Origin: Muscardinus avellanarius
Taxonomy: Eukaryota; Chordata; Mammalia; Rodentia; Gliridae
Length of the DNA stretch: 64,000 nucleotides
Assembly: GCA_963383645.1 (NCBI GenBank)
Contig: OY726557.1
Location: 150,465,860 to 150,529,859, forward strand
Direction: 5' to 3'
Position numbers and translations under genes: made by a program. This document shows positions 43,560 through 54,710 of the stretch, in pieces. Numbering within the stretch: the stretch's first letter is position 1; each line of letters starts with the position of its first letter. The notes under the pieces were generated by a model. The model was not told the DNA's origin, searched no databases, and saw nothing but the letters and a program-made list of their open reading frames with translations.

Positions 43560-45560
43560 GCCTTTTGATTGAACATTGGATAAAATAGAATTTGTGACTA
43601 AGATTGATACGCTGTTGATCTTAGGCAAACATATGTGGTTTTTGAATTTTACTGTAGGAGCTGCTGGAAAGGGATAAAGCTAAGTGGAACTTCCTTTATT
43701 CTTTGTCTCCCATGAACTAACGTCAGTTTCTGAAGATTATTAGGATTGTGTAATTTGCTACCGTTTTGTAATTCTGATGGTTGTATTTTTAATGATTAAT
43801 TTGCAGCATATTCCACTATATTTGCTACTTTCAATTTTTTTACAACCTGACATCTCCAAACTTTATCAGTATTTAGTATCTTGCAGCTATGCAACATTTG
43901 GCTTTTGCTTGATTTCTGCAAATCATTGAAAACATGTCTTTATGTACTAAGATGTTCAAAGAAGAGGGCAAGAAATGTTTGAGGGGAAGATTCTCTGTTT
44001 AGTGCCTGTTTTTACTGTATTGCATTTTAGCTGATTTTACTCTATATTTGCAAAACAATTGACATTTTCAATAGTAATCAAAGTCACTTAACTTTATATG
44101 CTGTACTCTATACAAAGGAATAATATATCAAATGTCAGAATGAAGTTCGGGTTAAAAACGTGGCTCTGATTTCATTATAGGAGAAGTTTAGGTTTAAGCT
44201 ACATTACTGTTACTTCGCAACATCCGTGCCATAAAGTGCTTGAAAACGTGAAGGTTTGCAGTCACTTTTTATATCAGAATAATCAGTGTGAACCTAGGTC
44301 TGGACCCTGAGTCTAGAGATGTTTGAGATGCTCGGAGCCTGCAAACATTCTGACTCGATCACTAGTGCGTGCCTTTTGCCTGTGTCTCTCTGATTTAGCA
44401 AAGTGCCTGATGTGTAAGTCGTTTATACTGTCACGCAGTTCCCCACTGTATTCTCGGCCTTGGCCCCTGGATCCTCAGTGGTGCTACTTCAGTGCTTGCA
44501 TGTAGACTAGCAGAGGGATGCAGAGCCCGTGTGTGACTCCGCAGATCCCGGTTGACCTCGGTGGGCTCTGTGAGTGAGCGTTCCTGGCTAGACAGCCCAT
44601 TCTGTGGTGGTCTGGTGTCAAGACTGTACCTTCCTCAGTCCGTGAAGCAAAATCATTCACTGGACTGCGTGGCTTTGTTTCTTTCCTGTGAGTTCTAGTG
44701 GCTCCACAGTTAGTGGGTATCCCCGGAGAACAAGAGCTGCCTTCCAGGAACCCAGTCAACAGTGTTCCCTCAGGGAGCAGCAGATCCCATGGAAGACTTT
44801 TTAAAAGTGTTATCTGCACTATTTTTATGTCATAATTCAAACATGATTCCCTATTAGTCCTACAAAATAGCATTTCTGCTTACTATTTATGGAGTTTTGT
44901 CACAAAATGTTATCAGTGACTCAGATAAAACATACCAATTGAATCATGATAAACAATGCAAAAAAAAAACCCTGAGAGGCATTTGTCTAGTTACATCATT
45001 TTTGCAAAACCAGAGAATAAGCTATTTCAGCTGTCAACCTGGAAGAGTCTGTGATGTCATATTTGGTTTCTGTTCAGCAGTATGCAGACACCTGCGACCT
45101 TCACCTGCCCGTATTCCCACAGAATACAGCTAGCCTAACTACAAATGGAGGCAGAGGCCAAACTTGTGACATCTTTCCCATGATGCGTTGCAAAGTGAAT
45201 TTAGATCAGTCTCATGTTTTTATGAAATATATTTTTAATCATCAGATTTAAATTTTAAGAGTCAATACCATTGGGATTATGTGGATTAGAACTGATGTCC
45301 AAGAAGGCAAAGTGACCTTCATAAGGCCACTGGAACATGGAGGGCTGTACTTAAGAGTCTTCTCACAAAGGTCTAGAGAATATGGTACTTAGGAAAATTT
45401 TTATCACACTGTATGAAAAATTAGAAGTTTCTCTTTAACATGTATTGATTCTGACTTGAGTTAACTCTTTTCTAAAATTACAAGCCCTGTGCCTACCTGT
45501 AAATCTTTTTCATATCATTTAAGATTTTGTTTGTATTGTTGATTTGCAGCTTAGTTACTA

Positions 45561-45796
45561 CTCATTTTTTCTTTTCTTTCTTTCTTTCTTTTTTTTTTTT
45601 TTTTTGGTGGTACTGGGATTCCTGAAAGCCCTTCTACCTCCGGGCTACACTCCCAGACCTATTTTTGCATTTTTATTTGGAAACAGGGTCTCCTAAGCCA
45701 ACGCACGCAGCTGGCTTCGAACCTGCACGATCCTCCTGTCTCTGCCTCCCAAGCGCGGGGATTAAAAGCGTGCACCACCACGCCCAGCTCATTTTT
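45561..45796 (-). repeat. B1/ID SINE, group A, inside the AGPAT5 3' UTR
   Basis: CTCATTTTT at 45561-45569 and 45788-45796 flanks a (CTTT)n/T tail, TTCCTGAAAGCCC, a hairpin arm GCCAACGCACGCAGCTGGC and head CACCACGCCCAGC. It interrupts the retrocopy, so it is younger than the copy unless already present in the parent. Confidence 0.92.
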
Positions 45797-45871
45797 ATAT
45801 AATAATGCCATCATTGTGCATGCTTTTATGTTTATCAGCAAAGGGTGTTTTTGGATGAAAGTAAAAAAAAT

Positions 45872-45877
45872 AATAAA
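45872..45877 (+). terminator. Distal AATAAA used by the source mRNA
   Basis: Sits 14 bases before the oligo-A run that starts at 45892, matching a normal cleavage distance. Confidence 0.85.
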
Positions 45878-45904
45878 ACCATTCACTGTCCAAAAAAAAA
45901 AAAA

Positions 45905-45920
45905 AGAATACATCTTAGAG
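45905..45920 (+). repeat. Right target-site duplication of the AGPAT5 retrocopy
   Basis: AGAATACATCTTAGAG directly after the oligo-A tail; 16/16 match to 42392-42407. Confidence 0.95.
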
Positions 45921-46139
45921 ATTAATGACATCCCTTCATTCTCCAGATGAATAAAACTAAAGCCTGGAGATCCTACCTCAGTGAGATCAGAATTCCAGTT
46001 TCTTGACTCCTATCCCAATGTTCTTTTTAGCACCCCATGATCTACTCATAGTTATCTCCCTTCCCTAGCCCAATCATTTTAATCTAGTTATTAGCACAAT
46101 TTAACCATCCATGTGATAAAATTAGAGTTTCTTTCTTCC

Positions 46140-46300
46140 ATCATTTACTAGCTGTTAGTATTTGGAAGTCACTTAGCCTCTGGAAGTCTCAGTTTCTTCA
46201 GCTGTGAAACAGGTACAGTGAGAGTAGTCAACTCCTGTGGTCATTGTAGGAATTAAATGAGATGATCTATATACCTGGCATTTGTTAATAAATGATAGAA
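46140..46300 (+). repeat. MIR SINE
   Basis: 'tactagctgttagtatttggaagtcacttagcctctggaagtctcagtttcttcagctgtgaaacaggtacagtgag...ggaattaaatgagatgatctat' is a clear MIR. Confidence 0.75.
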
Positions 46301-46532
46301 GTGCTCTTGATGATGACAACTGTGGTGGTGCGTACAAAATAATTTTAGACCTGGATCATAACGTTTGCTCTTTGTTTGATGTCCTCTGGTTTTCTTCTTT
46401 TGCCTTCCTTAAACTTACTCTTTCTTCTGAGGCCCTCACAAATCGCAATTGGCAGCCTTACTTTCACCTATTGCATGAGGTCCAGAATAAAGGAAGCCGC
46501 CAATACTGGGATAAGCTATGGATGCTACGAGC

Positions 46533-46556
46533 AGAATAGAATAGAATAGAGTAGGA

Positions 46557-46598
<42 letters not shown>

Positions 46599-46600
46599 AC
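46533..46600. repeat. (TAGAA)n then (TAG)n microsatellite
   Basis: Three to four TAGAA-like units, then about 14 TAG units at 46556-46598. Confidence 0.95.
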
Positions 46601-46902
46601 CAAGATGATGTTAGGAAAATGAGTGAGACTTGATTCACACCTTCAGAAAACAAGAAATGTAGTTGGCAAGTCAGACCTACTTTATTAAAGTCAAAATGCT
46701 TTATTTAATAAAGTCAAAATACTTTATTTTAAGGAAATAAAGTATTCAATACTGAAACTTTCAGGGTCTTGAAGTGCAACAACTGGATGGAGAAAGAAGA
46801 GCTAAGCCTGGACTTGACTGTGCAGGGGAGACTTTGGGGATAAGACACTTGAGTCAAGGCCTGGAGTCTCATGTGGTATAGAGAAGAGTACATACTTCAG
46901 AA

Positions 46903-46907
46903 AGTGG

Positions 46908-46955
<48 letters not shown>

Positions 46956-47150
46956 ACTGGAGATTGAACCCAGGGGCATTCTACCCCCAAGTTACACCCC
47001 CAAACCTATTTCATTTTTTATTTTGAAATAAATTCTCACTAAGTTGCTGAGGCTAACCTCAAAACTGCAATCCTCCTGCCTCAGCCCTTCGAGTACTGAT
47101 TCCCTTGTTTTAGCCTCCTAAGTACTGGAATTACAGGCATGCATCACTAT
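46903..47150 (-). repeat. B1/ID SINE, group C, with (TG)n tail
   Basis: (GT)n at 46907-46953, then TTTACTGGAGATTGAACCCAGGGGC. The B1-like middle holds a partial duplication ('gagtactgattcccttgttttagcctcctaagtactgg'). Confidence 0.87.
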
Positions 47151-47460
47151 AACTATAGGCCACTATTCATTTTTTATTTACAATAATGGAAAACTTTGGC
47201 TCCCTCTCAAACTCTTCTTTATCTTGGATATGCTACCCAAGACTACTAAGTTTTGCCCTTCAACATTTTTTTTCTTCTTTCTATGTCCATCACTTAGAGA
47301 ATTTATGTTTCCTGAATTTGAATTTTCTCTCTTCTTGCCTGAAGAGATGTTCAAATAGCCTCTAGTCAATTTATCTCTAGTTTATCCTGGCTTCTGTCAA
47401 CCTCTAGCATCATTATCAGATACATGTCCTAAGACATAGCACTGACAGTAATTGTCATAT

Positions 47461-47502
47461 TGGAAATGGAACCCGGGGCTACTCTACTACTGAGCTACAA
47501 CA
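47461..47502 (-). repeat. Short B1/ID SINE fragment
   Basis: GGAAATGGAACCCGGGGCTACTCTACTACTGAGCTACAAC; only the ID-like end remains. Confidence 0.7.
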
Positions 47503-47529
47503 GTCTTGATGCACTGAGCACCTGATGAG

Positions 47530-47690
47530 TCTCCACAGCAACCCAGAGGTAGAATTATTTACCTAATATACATGGTTTAGATTGAGAGAAGTTAAATGAC
47601 TAGCCCACGGTTACCCAACTACTGAAAGTTGGACCCAGGGTTCAAATCCATCTTGTTCTGACTCCAAGTTCTATGTCTTGCCCCAAACCA
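47530..47690 (-). repeat. MIR SINE
   Basis: 'ccacagcaacccagaggtagaattatttacc', 'agaagttaaatgactagcccacggttacccaac', 'gttcaaatccatcttgttctgactcca' keep reverse MIR order. Confidence 0.7.
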
Positions 47691-47776
47691 TGAGGCCTAC
47701 ATCATTTAAAATAAACTAAATACTGCAAATCCAGGACCTTTTCTAGACTTTACTCTGTCTGTACATGCATATATAT

Positions 47777-47779
<3 letters not shown>

Positions 47780-47825
<46 letters not shown>
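47780..47825. repeat. (CA)n microsatellite
   Basis: About 23 AC units after a short (AT)n. Confidence 0.95.
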
Positions 47826-47827
<2 letters not shown>

Positions 47828-48379
47828 CATGTGAACCACAACCAAAAATTTTATGATCTTAGTAAGATTTGAATAGTTATGAAGTATTTCAGTCAGCTTT
47901 ATTGTGGTTGTGACCAGAGCGAGGGAGAGATGGGGCTACAATCCCCCAAACTACATTCCCAGTTATCTACCTCCCCCAGCCATTCCTCAACTTTGAACTT
48001 GGCTGCATAGACTAACAGTTGAAATTTCCTAGGATCATTTTATATACAAACCATAACTCTAGGGGACTCAGAGAAGTGCCAGTTTATGGCTGCTTTTTGC
48101 TCTTTTTCCTGTGTCAACCTGAAGTGCTTCCCTACCACAATCATTCTGCGATCAACAAGAAAGAATTTTCCTTTATCTTGCAAAAAACAGTGCTTCCCCA
48201 CATTCAGGCCACAGAATGGTGCAAGTTTGGATTTTAAGAGGAATGTTGGTGGACAGCTCATTCTCCCTCTTCCTATCTCAGGAAGAATAAACCACCCTGA
48301 GGTTATTGTTTTTTACATAGAGTTATAAGTGGGAAGAAACATCGGACTTTGTTCTAAAATGTAATCACATTCTGTATTA
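47826..48379. other. No recognisable gene or repeat
   Basis: Overlapping frames on both strands at 48019-48328 (up to 80 codons) have no family resemblance. Confidence 0.4.
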
Positions 48380-48413
48380 CAAGAGCCTCATTTTTAATTC
48401 CCAGTATCAAAAT

Positions 48414-48450
<37 letters not shown>
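48380..48450 (+). repeat. SINE remnant with (AAC)n tail
   Basis: 'ttaattcccagtatcaaaa' is the last part of an ID-like half, followed by (CAA)n at 48413-48450. Confidence 0.65.
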
Positions 48451-48452
<2 letters not shown>

Positions 48453-48639
48453 ATAATAAGTTTATTTGAAAAATTCAATAGGGAATATGCTGGTGAATAT
48501 GAACATGAGTAAGTTTATGTTCTGTCCTTAAAGTGCTTAGTCTGCTTAATCTTGGAGGTGAGATAGATTTATCAACAGATAACAAACACTACAGGGTGGT
48601 AAGTTCTATATTAGGAGTATACAAAGAGCACGTACATTT

Positions 48640-49070
48640 AACTTAACTTGGGACATCAGATTTTCTGGAGAAAGTGGTGTCCAAGTTGAGCTTGAAAGAT
48701 ACCTAGAAGTTCTCCAGACACAGAAGGTTAGGAAGCACATCCAAGACCAATGGAATAGCATAAGAAAAGGTAGAAGTGAAGTAACATGCTATGTGTTGGA
48801 AAGAAACAATTCACTGCTTAGAACAGGAAGTCATGATTGCAGAATTTGGCAGGTATAAGGCTTTGGAGGCCCTTGTTTGTCATGCTAAAGAGCTTGGGCA
48901 GTGGCCTAGAGGTAAAGGAGAGGTGGTGAAGCATTCCAAGCCAGAGAATGGTAAACTCAGAATTGTAATTCAGGTAGATCGCATTCACTTGGAGTCTCTG
49001 ATGTGGAGAATAGATTTCAGATTGATGGGAACATAGGGCATCGAGATAAGAAGGTAAAAATCAGCAGGTT
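48640..49070 (-). repeat. L2 LINE fragment
   Basis: 'gagcttgaaagatacctagaag', 'gcagaatttggcaggtataaggctttggaggcccttgtttgtcatgctaaagagctt', 'tctctgatgtggagaatagatttcagattgatgggaaca' follow the reverse L2 3' region. Confidence 0.55.
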
Positions 49071-49074
49071 TTAG

Positions 49075-49395
49075 CAAAAGGGTGAATGCAGGGACTGATA
49101 AAGAGGAGGAACTCTAGATGATGAAGGAGATCCTATAGAGGAGCAAATAAGGTGACCTAACTGAGGGGATGGGAGGGGGGAAGAAGGAAACTCACTAAAG
49201 CACATGATGTACTTAAACATATCAAAGTCAATCACTAAGTCAAGCATGGGTGGGAGGGATGGGGAGGGAATGGGGTGATGATTGGGTAGGGGCTAACTGG
49301 ATGATGTGTGCATGTATGTCTACACAAGTTTTTTTTTTAATCTCGTTATTATGTATGAATACAATGCACCAATAAAAAATTTTAAAAAAAGGACA
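49075..49395 (+). mobile_element. L1 LINE 3' UTR end
   Basis: Purine-rich UTR ('gatgaaggagatcctatagagg', 'gggagggggg') to 'atgtatgaatacaatgcaccaataaaaaattttaaaa'. 5' truncated. Confidence 0.8.
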
Positions 49396-49534
49396 AGGTC
49401 ATGATGACTTGAAGGACCAATGTGTCTTGGGGCCTGTCACTACCCAGAGACCACAGGGGTTTCTGATTCTCATCCTTGGGAAGAACGAGGATGAGTATAG
49501 TTTTGACTGTGCTGAATCTTGGGTGTTCACATGA

Positions 49535-50070
49535 AGAAATAGCAATTGTTCATTCTCTCACTTCCTTCAAGTCTTTACTGAACTATCAACTCCTCGGTGT
49601 AGCCTACTCTGTGCACTATTTGCCCTACCTGTCCCCTCCACTCGCCCATGCAGTTTTCTCCACATCAGCTTTATCACCATCTATTATTTTTGACAAAATC
49701 ACCTTTCTTCCTTATTTTTTCCTTCCTCCCTCTTTCTTTTCTATTCTTTTTTTTTTTTTTTTTTGGTATTGAAGTTTGAACCCAGAGGCTTTCTATTTCC
49801 AAGCTACACCCCTGCCCTATTATTTTATTTTAAAATTTGAAACAGCATCTCACTAAGTTTGCTTTGAACCTGAGATCTTCTCAAGTATTGGGATTACAAG
49901 CATGCACCACCATACCTTGCTTATCTATTTTTTTAGTTTTCTGTCTTCCCTAATTAAATTTCCTTTTGAATAACTTTTTTTTGTCTGTTATGTTTCCTCC
50001 TATATCCCTGTTTCCTACAAATTCCTGAATCACTCTAGGCATTCATTAAATATATGAGAAATAAAAAAAA
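49535..50070 (+). repeat. L2 LINE 3' end, split by a SINE
   Basis: 'ctctcacttccttcaagtctttactgaactatcaactcctcggtgtagcctactctg' before, and 'ccctgtttcctacaaattcctgaatcactctaggcattcattaaatatatgag' after the SINE at 49748-49921. Confidence 0.6.
49748..49921 (-). repeat. B1/ID SINE inside L2
   Basis: T-run, GGTATTGAAGTTTGAACCCAGAGGC, shortened middle, head 'gcaccaccataccttgc'. TCTATT on both sides. Confidence 0.85.
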
Positions 50071-50099
50071 TGAACAAAGAATGTAGGTAGTTGATCTTT

Positions 50100-50304
50100 T
50101 CGTGTGTGGTGCTGGAGATTGAATCCAGGGACATTCTACCTTGAAGCTACACTCTCAGGCAGGTTTTATTTTTTATTTGGAAACAGGGTCTCATTAGGTT
50201 GTTGAGAGCCTCACTAAATTGCTGAGGCTGGTTTTGAACCTGTGATCTTCCTGCCTCAGCCTCCCAAATACTGGGATCACAGGGGTGCGTGATCACACCT
50301 GGCT
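50100..50304 (-). repeat. B1/ID SINE, intermediate
   Basis: GTGTGGTGCTGGAGATTGAATCCAGGG, 'gggtctcattaggttgttgagagcctcactaaattgctgagg', head 'gcgtgatcacacctggc'. Confidence 0.87.
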
Positions 50305-51067
50305 GAGGATGTTGATTTATGCACTGTTCGTAAGTGTGACTTCTTGTATCTACTGCCTGCCACTTTTAATCTGCTGTGATATGTGCTTCTTCTTCCCTTT
50401 CCTCTCAGAAAGAGTTGTTTTTCTTGCTTTCCTGTCTACTTAGTTTCACAATTTTATAATAACTGTGGTTCTGATTCCTGGCAAAATCAAAACCTCTGGG
50501 GATCTAACCTATAGTTTTCTAGTGTACAAACAGACACCCTGGTCAGCTCTGGGCTACTTTATTATTCTATGATGGGGCAGACTGGAGTTAAGAAAACAGC
50601 AAAGTATGCCATCTGTTTGGAATCTGAATCTTCCTGCTTTCCATAATAGCCAGGGGAAGAGAAGATCTTGTTGAATTAAAAGTGAAAATGATTGTTCACA
50701 CATGCCAATCTGAGAGGTAATGTTATTTGTATCTTTACTTGTGCTTGTTTCTCTCACCTGCTTCAGAAGAAGTGAAACTGATTCTTCTAAAATGAATGCC
50801 TTTCTTCCATTCACACCTGACCACTCTGTGACCCCCTGGATGCCTGGACTGTTGTTGCTTTCTAATTGGGGACTTTGCTCTAACTAGGCTCACCTTCTGA
50901 CACATGAGTCTGATTATGACACACTATGCCTCCGTTTACTCCTATGAAAATTACCTGTGTACATGTTGATCCGCTTGACTTGAAGGTGAACTCTTGCAAG
51001 GCTGGTAGGACTTTATGCCAGTGAGTAATATGACACTTGTCACGTAACTCCTGCTTCTTAATAGAAA
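50305..51067. other. No recognisable gene or repeat
   Basis: About 0.76 kb, single-copy-looking. An 86-codon minus frame at 50554-50814 resembles no family I know. Confidence 0.4.
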
Positions 51068-51313
51068 GATATGATTTTTTTGTTTGTTTGTTTTTTTGCG
51101 GGTCTGGAGAGGAAACCCAGGGGCATTTGAACTCTGAGCCACACTCCCTGCCCTATTTTTTATTATTTATTTTGAAGCAGAGTCTCACTAAGTTGCAGAG
51201 GGCCTCACTAAGTAGCCGAGGCTGTCCGCGAACTGCGATCCTCTGGTCTCAGCCTCCCGAATGCTGGGATTACAAGCATGCGCCACCACGCCCAGCTAGA
51301 ATGATATGATTTT
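51068..51313 (-). repeat. B1/ID SINE, group C, with 11-bp target-site duplication
   Basis: GATATGATTTT at 51068-51078 and 51303-51313 (perfect) flank a (TTTG)n tail, GGTCTGGAGAGGAAACCCAGGGGC and head GCGCCACCACGCCCAGC with CpGs retained. Confidence 0.93.
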
Positions 51314-51414
51314 GAAAGCAGCTTCTTGTGTTGAGCTATATTTAGATCACTTTTAAAGGAAAAGAGAGAACCTTGCACTTGAATGACATTATTACTATTA
51401 TACCCATTCCTATT

Positions 51415-51760
51415 ATGAATTGAATTATGTCTCCCCAAAATAATTTACCACTGAAATCATAGAACCTTAGAATGTGACCTTATGTTGATACATATCACTG
51501 TAGACATAGTGAGTTAAGAGGAGTTCATGTTCCTACTGGAAAAAGGCAAGTTCCTCATCCACTATAACAGGGGAAATTTGGACACGGTTACAAGCCCAGC
51601 AAGAATGCCCTATAGAGACTGTCATTATACTGCCACAAGTCTATACTACCAGAAGCAAGAACAGACCCTTCTCTAACTCCTCAAAGAGAGAATGGCTCCA
51701 GTTCCTTGCAATAAGGTGGTCAATAATCTAGGACATGCTATTTTGCTTGCCTTTGGGTCA
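51415..51760 (+). repeat. MLT1/MaLR-like LTR or related old repeat
   Basis: 'gaattgaattatgtctccccaaaataattt...cttagaatgtgaccttatg...gggaaatttggacacgg' keeps the order 'gaattgtgtcccccaaaa', 'agaatgtgacctta', 'aatttggacacag' of a common mammalian LTR-type repeat. Family uncertain. Confidence 0.45.
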
Positions 51761-52717
51761 CCATTAAAATGAAAACATAAAATAAAAAATTCTCACGGGA
51801 ACCTTGAGAATCCCCAAGAACACATGAACAAATTATCGAGCATTGAGAAACCTCAGTTTGGGAAGTGCAGCCCTACGGGGCCCTGAGAGCTGGTGGGTTT
51901 TCCCTTAAGAAAATAACTCTCCCTATTCTTTCCTTACTTAATGAGCTGGGTCATTGGGACAGAGATATTTTCCTTATGTTCCTGCTCCAGTTTTCTTTCT
52001 TGTGCTATGGTTGACTTCTTCAAGTTCTAGTCCCCTCTCAGAGGACCTGGAAGACGCAATGATTGCTTATTCAAAGCCAGTTTCCTTGCCACCGCCGACA
52101 CTAAAAACATGAGCTGTGAAAAGGGTTGGATACAAAATTCTCATGACTTAGAGCAAAGGCTTATTATTTTTTTAATAACTTTAGTTTAGCCAAGGATATG
52201 ACCTGGAAACTAACCAGCCAAAGACCAACAGGAAAGGATGGATTTGCATAAGTTTTTGCTGAAAAAAAAAAAATGCCAGCAATGTAAATCTAGACTGCTG
52301 TGGTATTACTTCCCAAAACCTCCCGAGTAGGAACCGGAAAGCCAGCAAACCACTTCTCACGGTCTATAATTTGGAAAAGGAGAGAACTAGATTTCACAGT
52401 GTTTGGACACCTTTGCTCAACTATATTATAAGCACATTTTGTACCCCAAATTTCTGTAAAAACTAGCTTTTCTCTAAAATAAATGCAAGTTTTTGCCTAA
52501 ACCTGAACTAACAAAATAACAAAAAAATTATTCAACGTTTATTGTAAAAATAAGTATTATAATCATTGAACCATTTTAAATTAATTCTACCAGTGCATGC
52601 TCGTGAGATACACAGACATGGTACATGTGGACTTATTCCCTTGTGCAGTGCCACATCCTGGGACAGGATGACAGAGCAATGTCTGCAAGCTTGAGAGCGC
52701 TCAGCTGATTTCTTGCC
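51761..52717. other. About 1 kb, no recognisable gene or repeat
   Basis: Single-copy-looking with a short A12 run near 52262. Confidence 0.4.
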
Positions 52718-52971
52718 AAGGCAACTCTTTTTTTTTTTTTTTTTTTTTTTGCTTGCAGTTCTGGGGATTGAACCCAGGGGAATTCTACCTCTGAGCAACA
52801 CCCCCAGCCCTATTTTTTTTTATTCTTTATCTTGAAACAGGGTCTCACTGAGTTGCAAAGGGTCTCACTAAGTAGCTGAGGCTGTCCGCGAACCTCAAAA
52901 CTCCTGTCTCAGCCTCCCAAATGCTAGGATTACAAGTGTGTGCCACCACGCCGGGCTCTAAGGCAACTCTT
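52718..52971 (-). repeat. B1/ID SINE, group C, with 12-bp target-site duplication
   Basis: AAGGCAACTCTT at 52718-52729 and 52960-52971 (perfect) flank a 22-base T-run, TCTGGGGATTGAACCCAGGGG and head GCCACCACGCCGGGC. Confidence 0.95.
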
Positions 52972-53376
52972 GAAGTCAAGATGATTCAGCCAGTCAAAAA
53001 ATAGTTTCCATCTTGGGTGGTGGTGGGTGGGGTTGGAAAGTTCACAAAACATAGAAAAAATTTTGAATCAAGAAAAACTTAAAATGGACAAGTTAATTAC
53101 ATTTTCTTCACTCTCATTTTTTACAAGTGTAACTTTAAGAAACTGACTTACTTCATAGGATATTGTGATCATTAATGGGAGTGAAATGCTTTTGCATTTA
53201 GAGATGTGCAAATACACAATATAGTTCACGTGCATATGCACAAATATTTGGTTGAACTATTTGAAATTGCCAACATCAATCATTTTTACATATTAAAAAC
53301 AGCAACTACATATGGCTTGATCGAATATACATACAATGAATTATGGGCAGTAGCAAAATATCAGAAGGACACTCCT
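52972..53376. other. No recognisable gene or repeat
   Basis: AT-rich; nothing assignable. Confidence 0.4.
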
Positions 53377-53582
53377 TTTTTTTTTTTTTTTTGGTAGTAC
53401 TGGGGATTGAACCCAGGGGCATTCTACCTTTGAGCTACACCCCAGCCCTGTTTTATTTTTCATATCAAAACAGGGTCTCATTAAGTGTCAGAGGGCCTCA
53501 CTAAGTAGCTGAGCTGTCTGTGAACCTGCGATCCTTCTGTCTCAGTCTCCCAAGTACTGGGATTACAGGTGTGCACCACCGG
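53377..53582 (-). repeat. B1/ID SINE, group C
   Basis: T-run, GGTAGTACTGGGGATTGAACCCAGGGGC, full middle. The head is cut at GTGCACCACCGG. Confidence 0.9.
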
Positions 53583-53879
53583 TTAAGACCATCTCTTTCA
53601 TTTAAAGAAAGCACATATGATACTTATCCCTGAAGAACACATGCTGTAAGATTGGTAGAAGGTGCAATAACATATATAGACAGTACAATGGGAGAAAAGA
53701 AAATTAAAGGGAAGAACAATAACCTCGTGCCCATCCCTAGTGGATATTTAGAGGGTACAGCAAGAAAACTGACAAGGCACAAGGCCTATTTTGGCAATAT
53801 ATGCTCTGCTAATATCATCTTTTCCAAAATAGTCATTAGTGAGCTGAAAAAACTTTCCAAGGCAAGTTAAAAACACACC

Positions 53880-54345
53880 TTGATGTTGTCTTGAATTTTT
53901 ATTTAACCCTGGGGTGGTTTCTAATGTTGATGCATGTCGATGCCAGGATGTGAATCACAGTACTTTGCCCATGAGCCCTTTTGTTTGCTATCATAATGGA
54001 ATGGGCCAACCCTGAGACATGCAAGATTACAGTTGTTTTTCAGCTTTTCAGACTTGCAATGAGCAATGGTCTATCAATTTGCCACCCCCACATTTGGCCT
54101 CCTGGAAATGACTTGCCACCCCCAGCTTTTGTCTCCCAATTAAAGATTTAGAACTTGACCTCTCCATAAATGACTTTCCTACCTGGTGACTAGACAGATC
54201 CATGTGGCTTTGTCCATTGAGGAGACAGGTTGACCACGAATAGGAGGAACTGGGTCAAAATGGTGAAGAGTCAGGTTTGGAGTTTATTTATGGTTTATTT
54301 ATGGTAGAAGAGCAGAACTAGAATGAGGCCATGCAACTGGGCAAT
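53880..54345 (-). repeat. Possible LTR/ERV-derived sequence
   Basis: On the - strand: AATAAA-like repeats (ataaataaaccataaataaac, 54283-54305), a doubled 'gggggtggcaa' motif, and continuity with the LTR-like block right of the SINE at 54709. No termini or domains were recognised. Confidence 0.3.
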
Positions 54346-54352
54346 AATTTCT

Positions 54353-54492
54353 CCTCCTCCTCCTCCTCCTCCTCCTCCTCCTCCTCCTCCTCCTCCTCCT
54401 CCTCCTCCTCCTCCTCCTCCTCCTCCTCCTCCTCCTCTTCTTCTTCTTCTTCTTCTTCTTCTTCTTCTTCTTCTTCTTCTTCTTCTTCTTCC
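54353..54492. repeat. (TCC)n(TTC)n tract
   Basis: About 27 TCC units followed by about 19 TTC units. A pure polypyrimidine/polypurine stretch that forms the tail extension of the minus-strand SINE beside it. The long frames across it are compositional artefacts. Confidence 0.95.
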
Positions 54493-54708
54493 TTTTTTTT
54501 TTTTTTTGCGGTACTGTGGATGGAACCCAGGGGCATTGTACCTCTGAGCTACACTCCCAGCCCTAGTTTTTAGTCTTTTTATTTTAAAACAGGATCTCAC
54601 TGAGTTGCAAAGGGCCTTGCTAAGTAGCTGAGGCTGTCTGAGACCCACAATCCTCCAGTCTCTGCCTCCCAAATGCTGGGATTATAAGCATGCACCACCA
54701 TGCCCTGC
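54493..54708 (-). repeat. B1/ID SINE, group C
   Basis: T-run, GCGGTACTGTGGATGGAACCCAGGGGC, head 'gcaccaccatgccctgc'. GCAATAATT / GCGATAATT flank the SINE plus tract. Confidence 0.9.
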
Positions 54709-54710
54709 AG

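Larger units (their letters stand above)
42408..45904 (+). pseudogene. AGPAT5: Processed retrocopy of AGPAT5 (lysophosphatidic acid acyltransferase epsilon)
   Basis: The parent gene encodes a membrane acyltransferase of about 364 residues that converts lysophosphatidic acid to phosphatidic acid in glycerolipid synthesis. This intronless copy enters the reading frame at YLLPG (42409), so about a dozen N-terminal codons and the ATG are missing. One base is lost near 42526 and another near 42795-42799, each shifting the frame. A TAG at 43202-43204 replaces a tryptophan codon, and the reading ends at TGA 43457-43459. Of the family motifs, HX4D is spoiled (NPQSTVD, histidine to proline at 42645-42647) and EGTR (42884-42895) is kept. 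A 2.4-kb 3' UTR follows, with proximal AATAAA at 43554 and distal AATAAA at 45872 lying 14 bases before the oligo-A run. A SINE lies at 45571-45787. No function is expected. Confidence 0.95.

Noticed and set aside
44484..44873. 129-codon minus-strand frame
   Set aside because: Antisense chance frame inside the AGPAT5 3' UTR; no family resemblance and no support from context.
54295..54672. 125-codon and shorter frames with poly-Glu, poly-Gly, poly-Ser or poly-Pro
   Set aside because: Produced by the (TCC)n(TTC)n tract plus SINE sequence; not genes.
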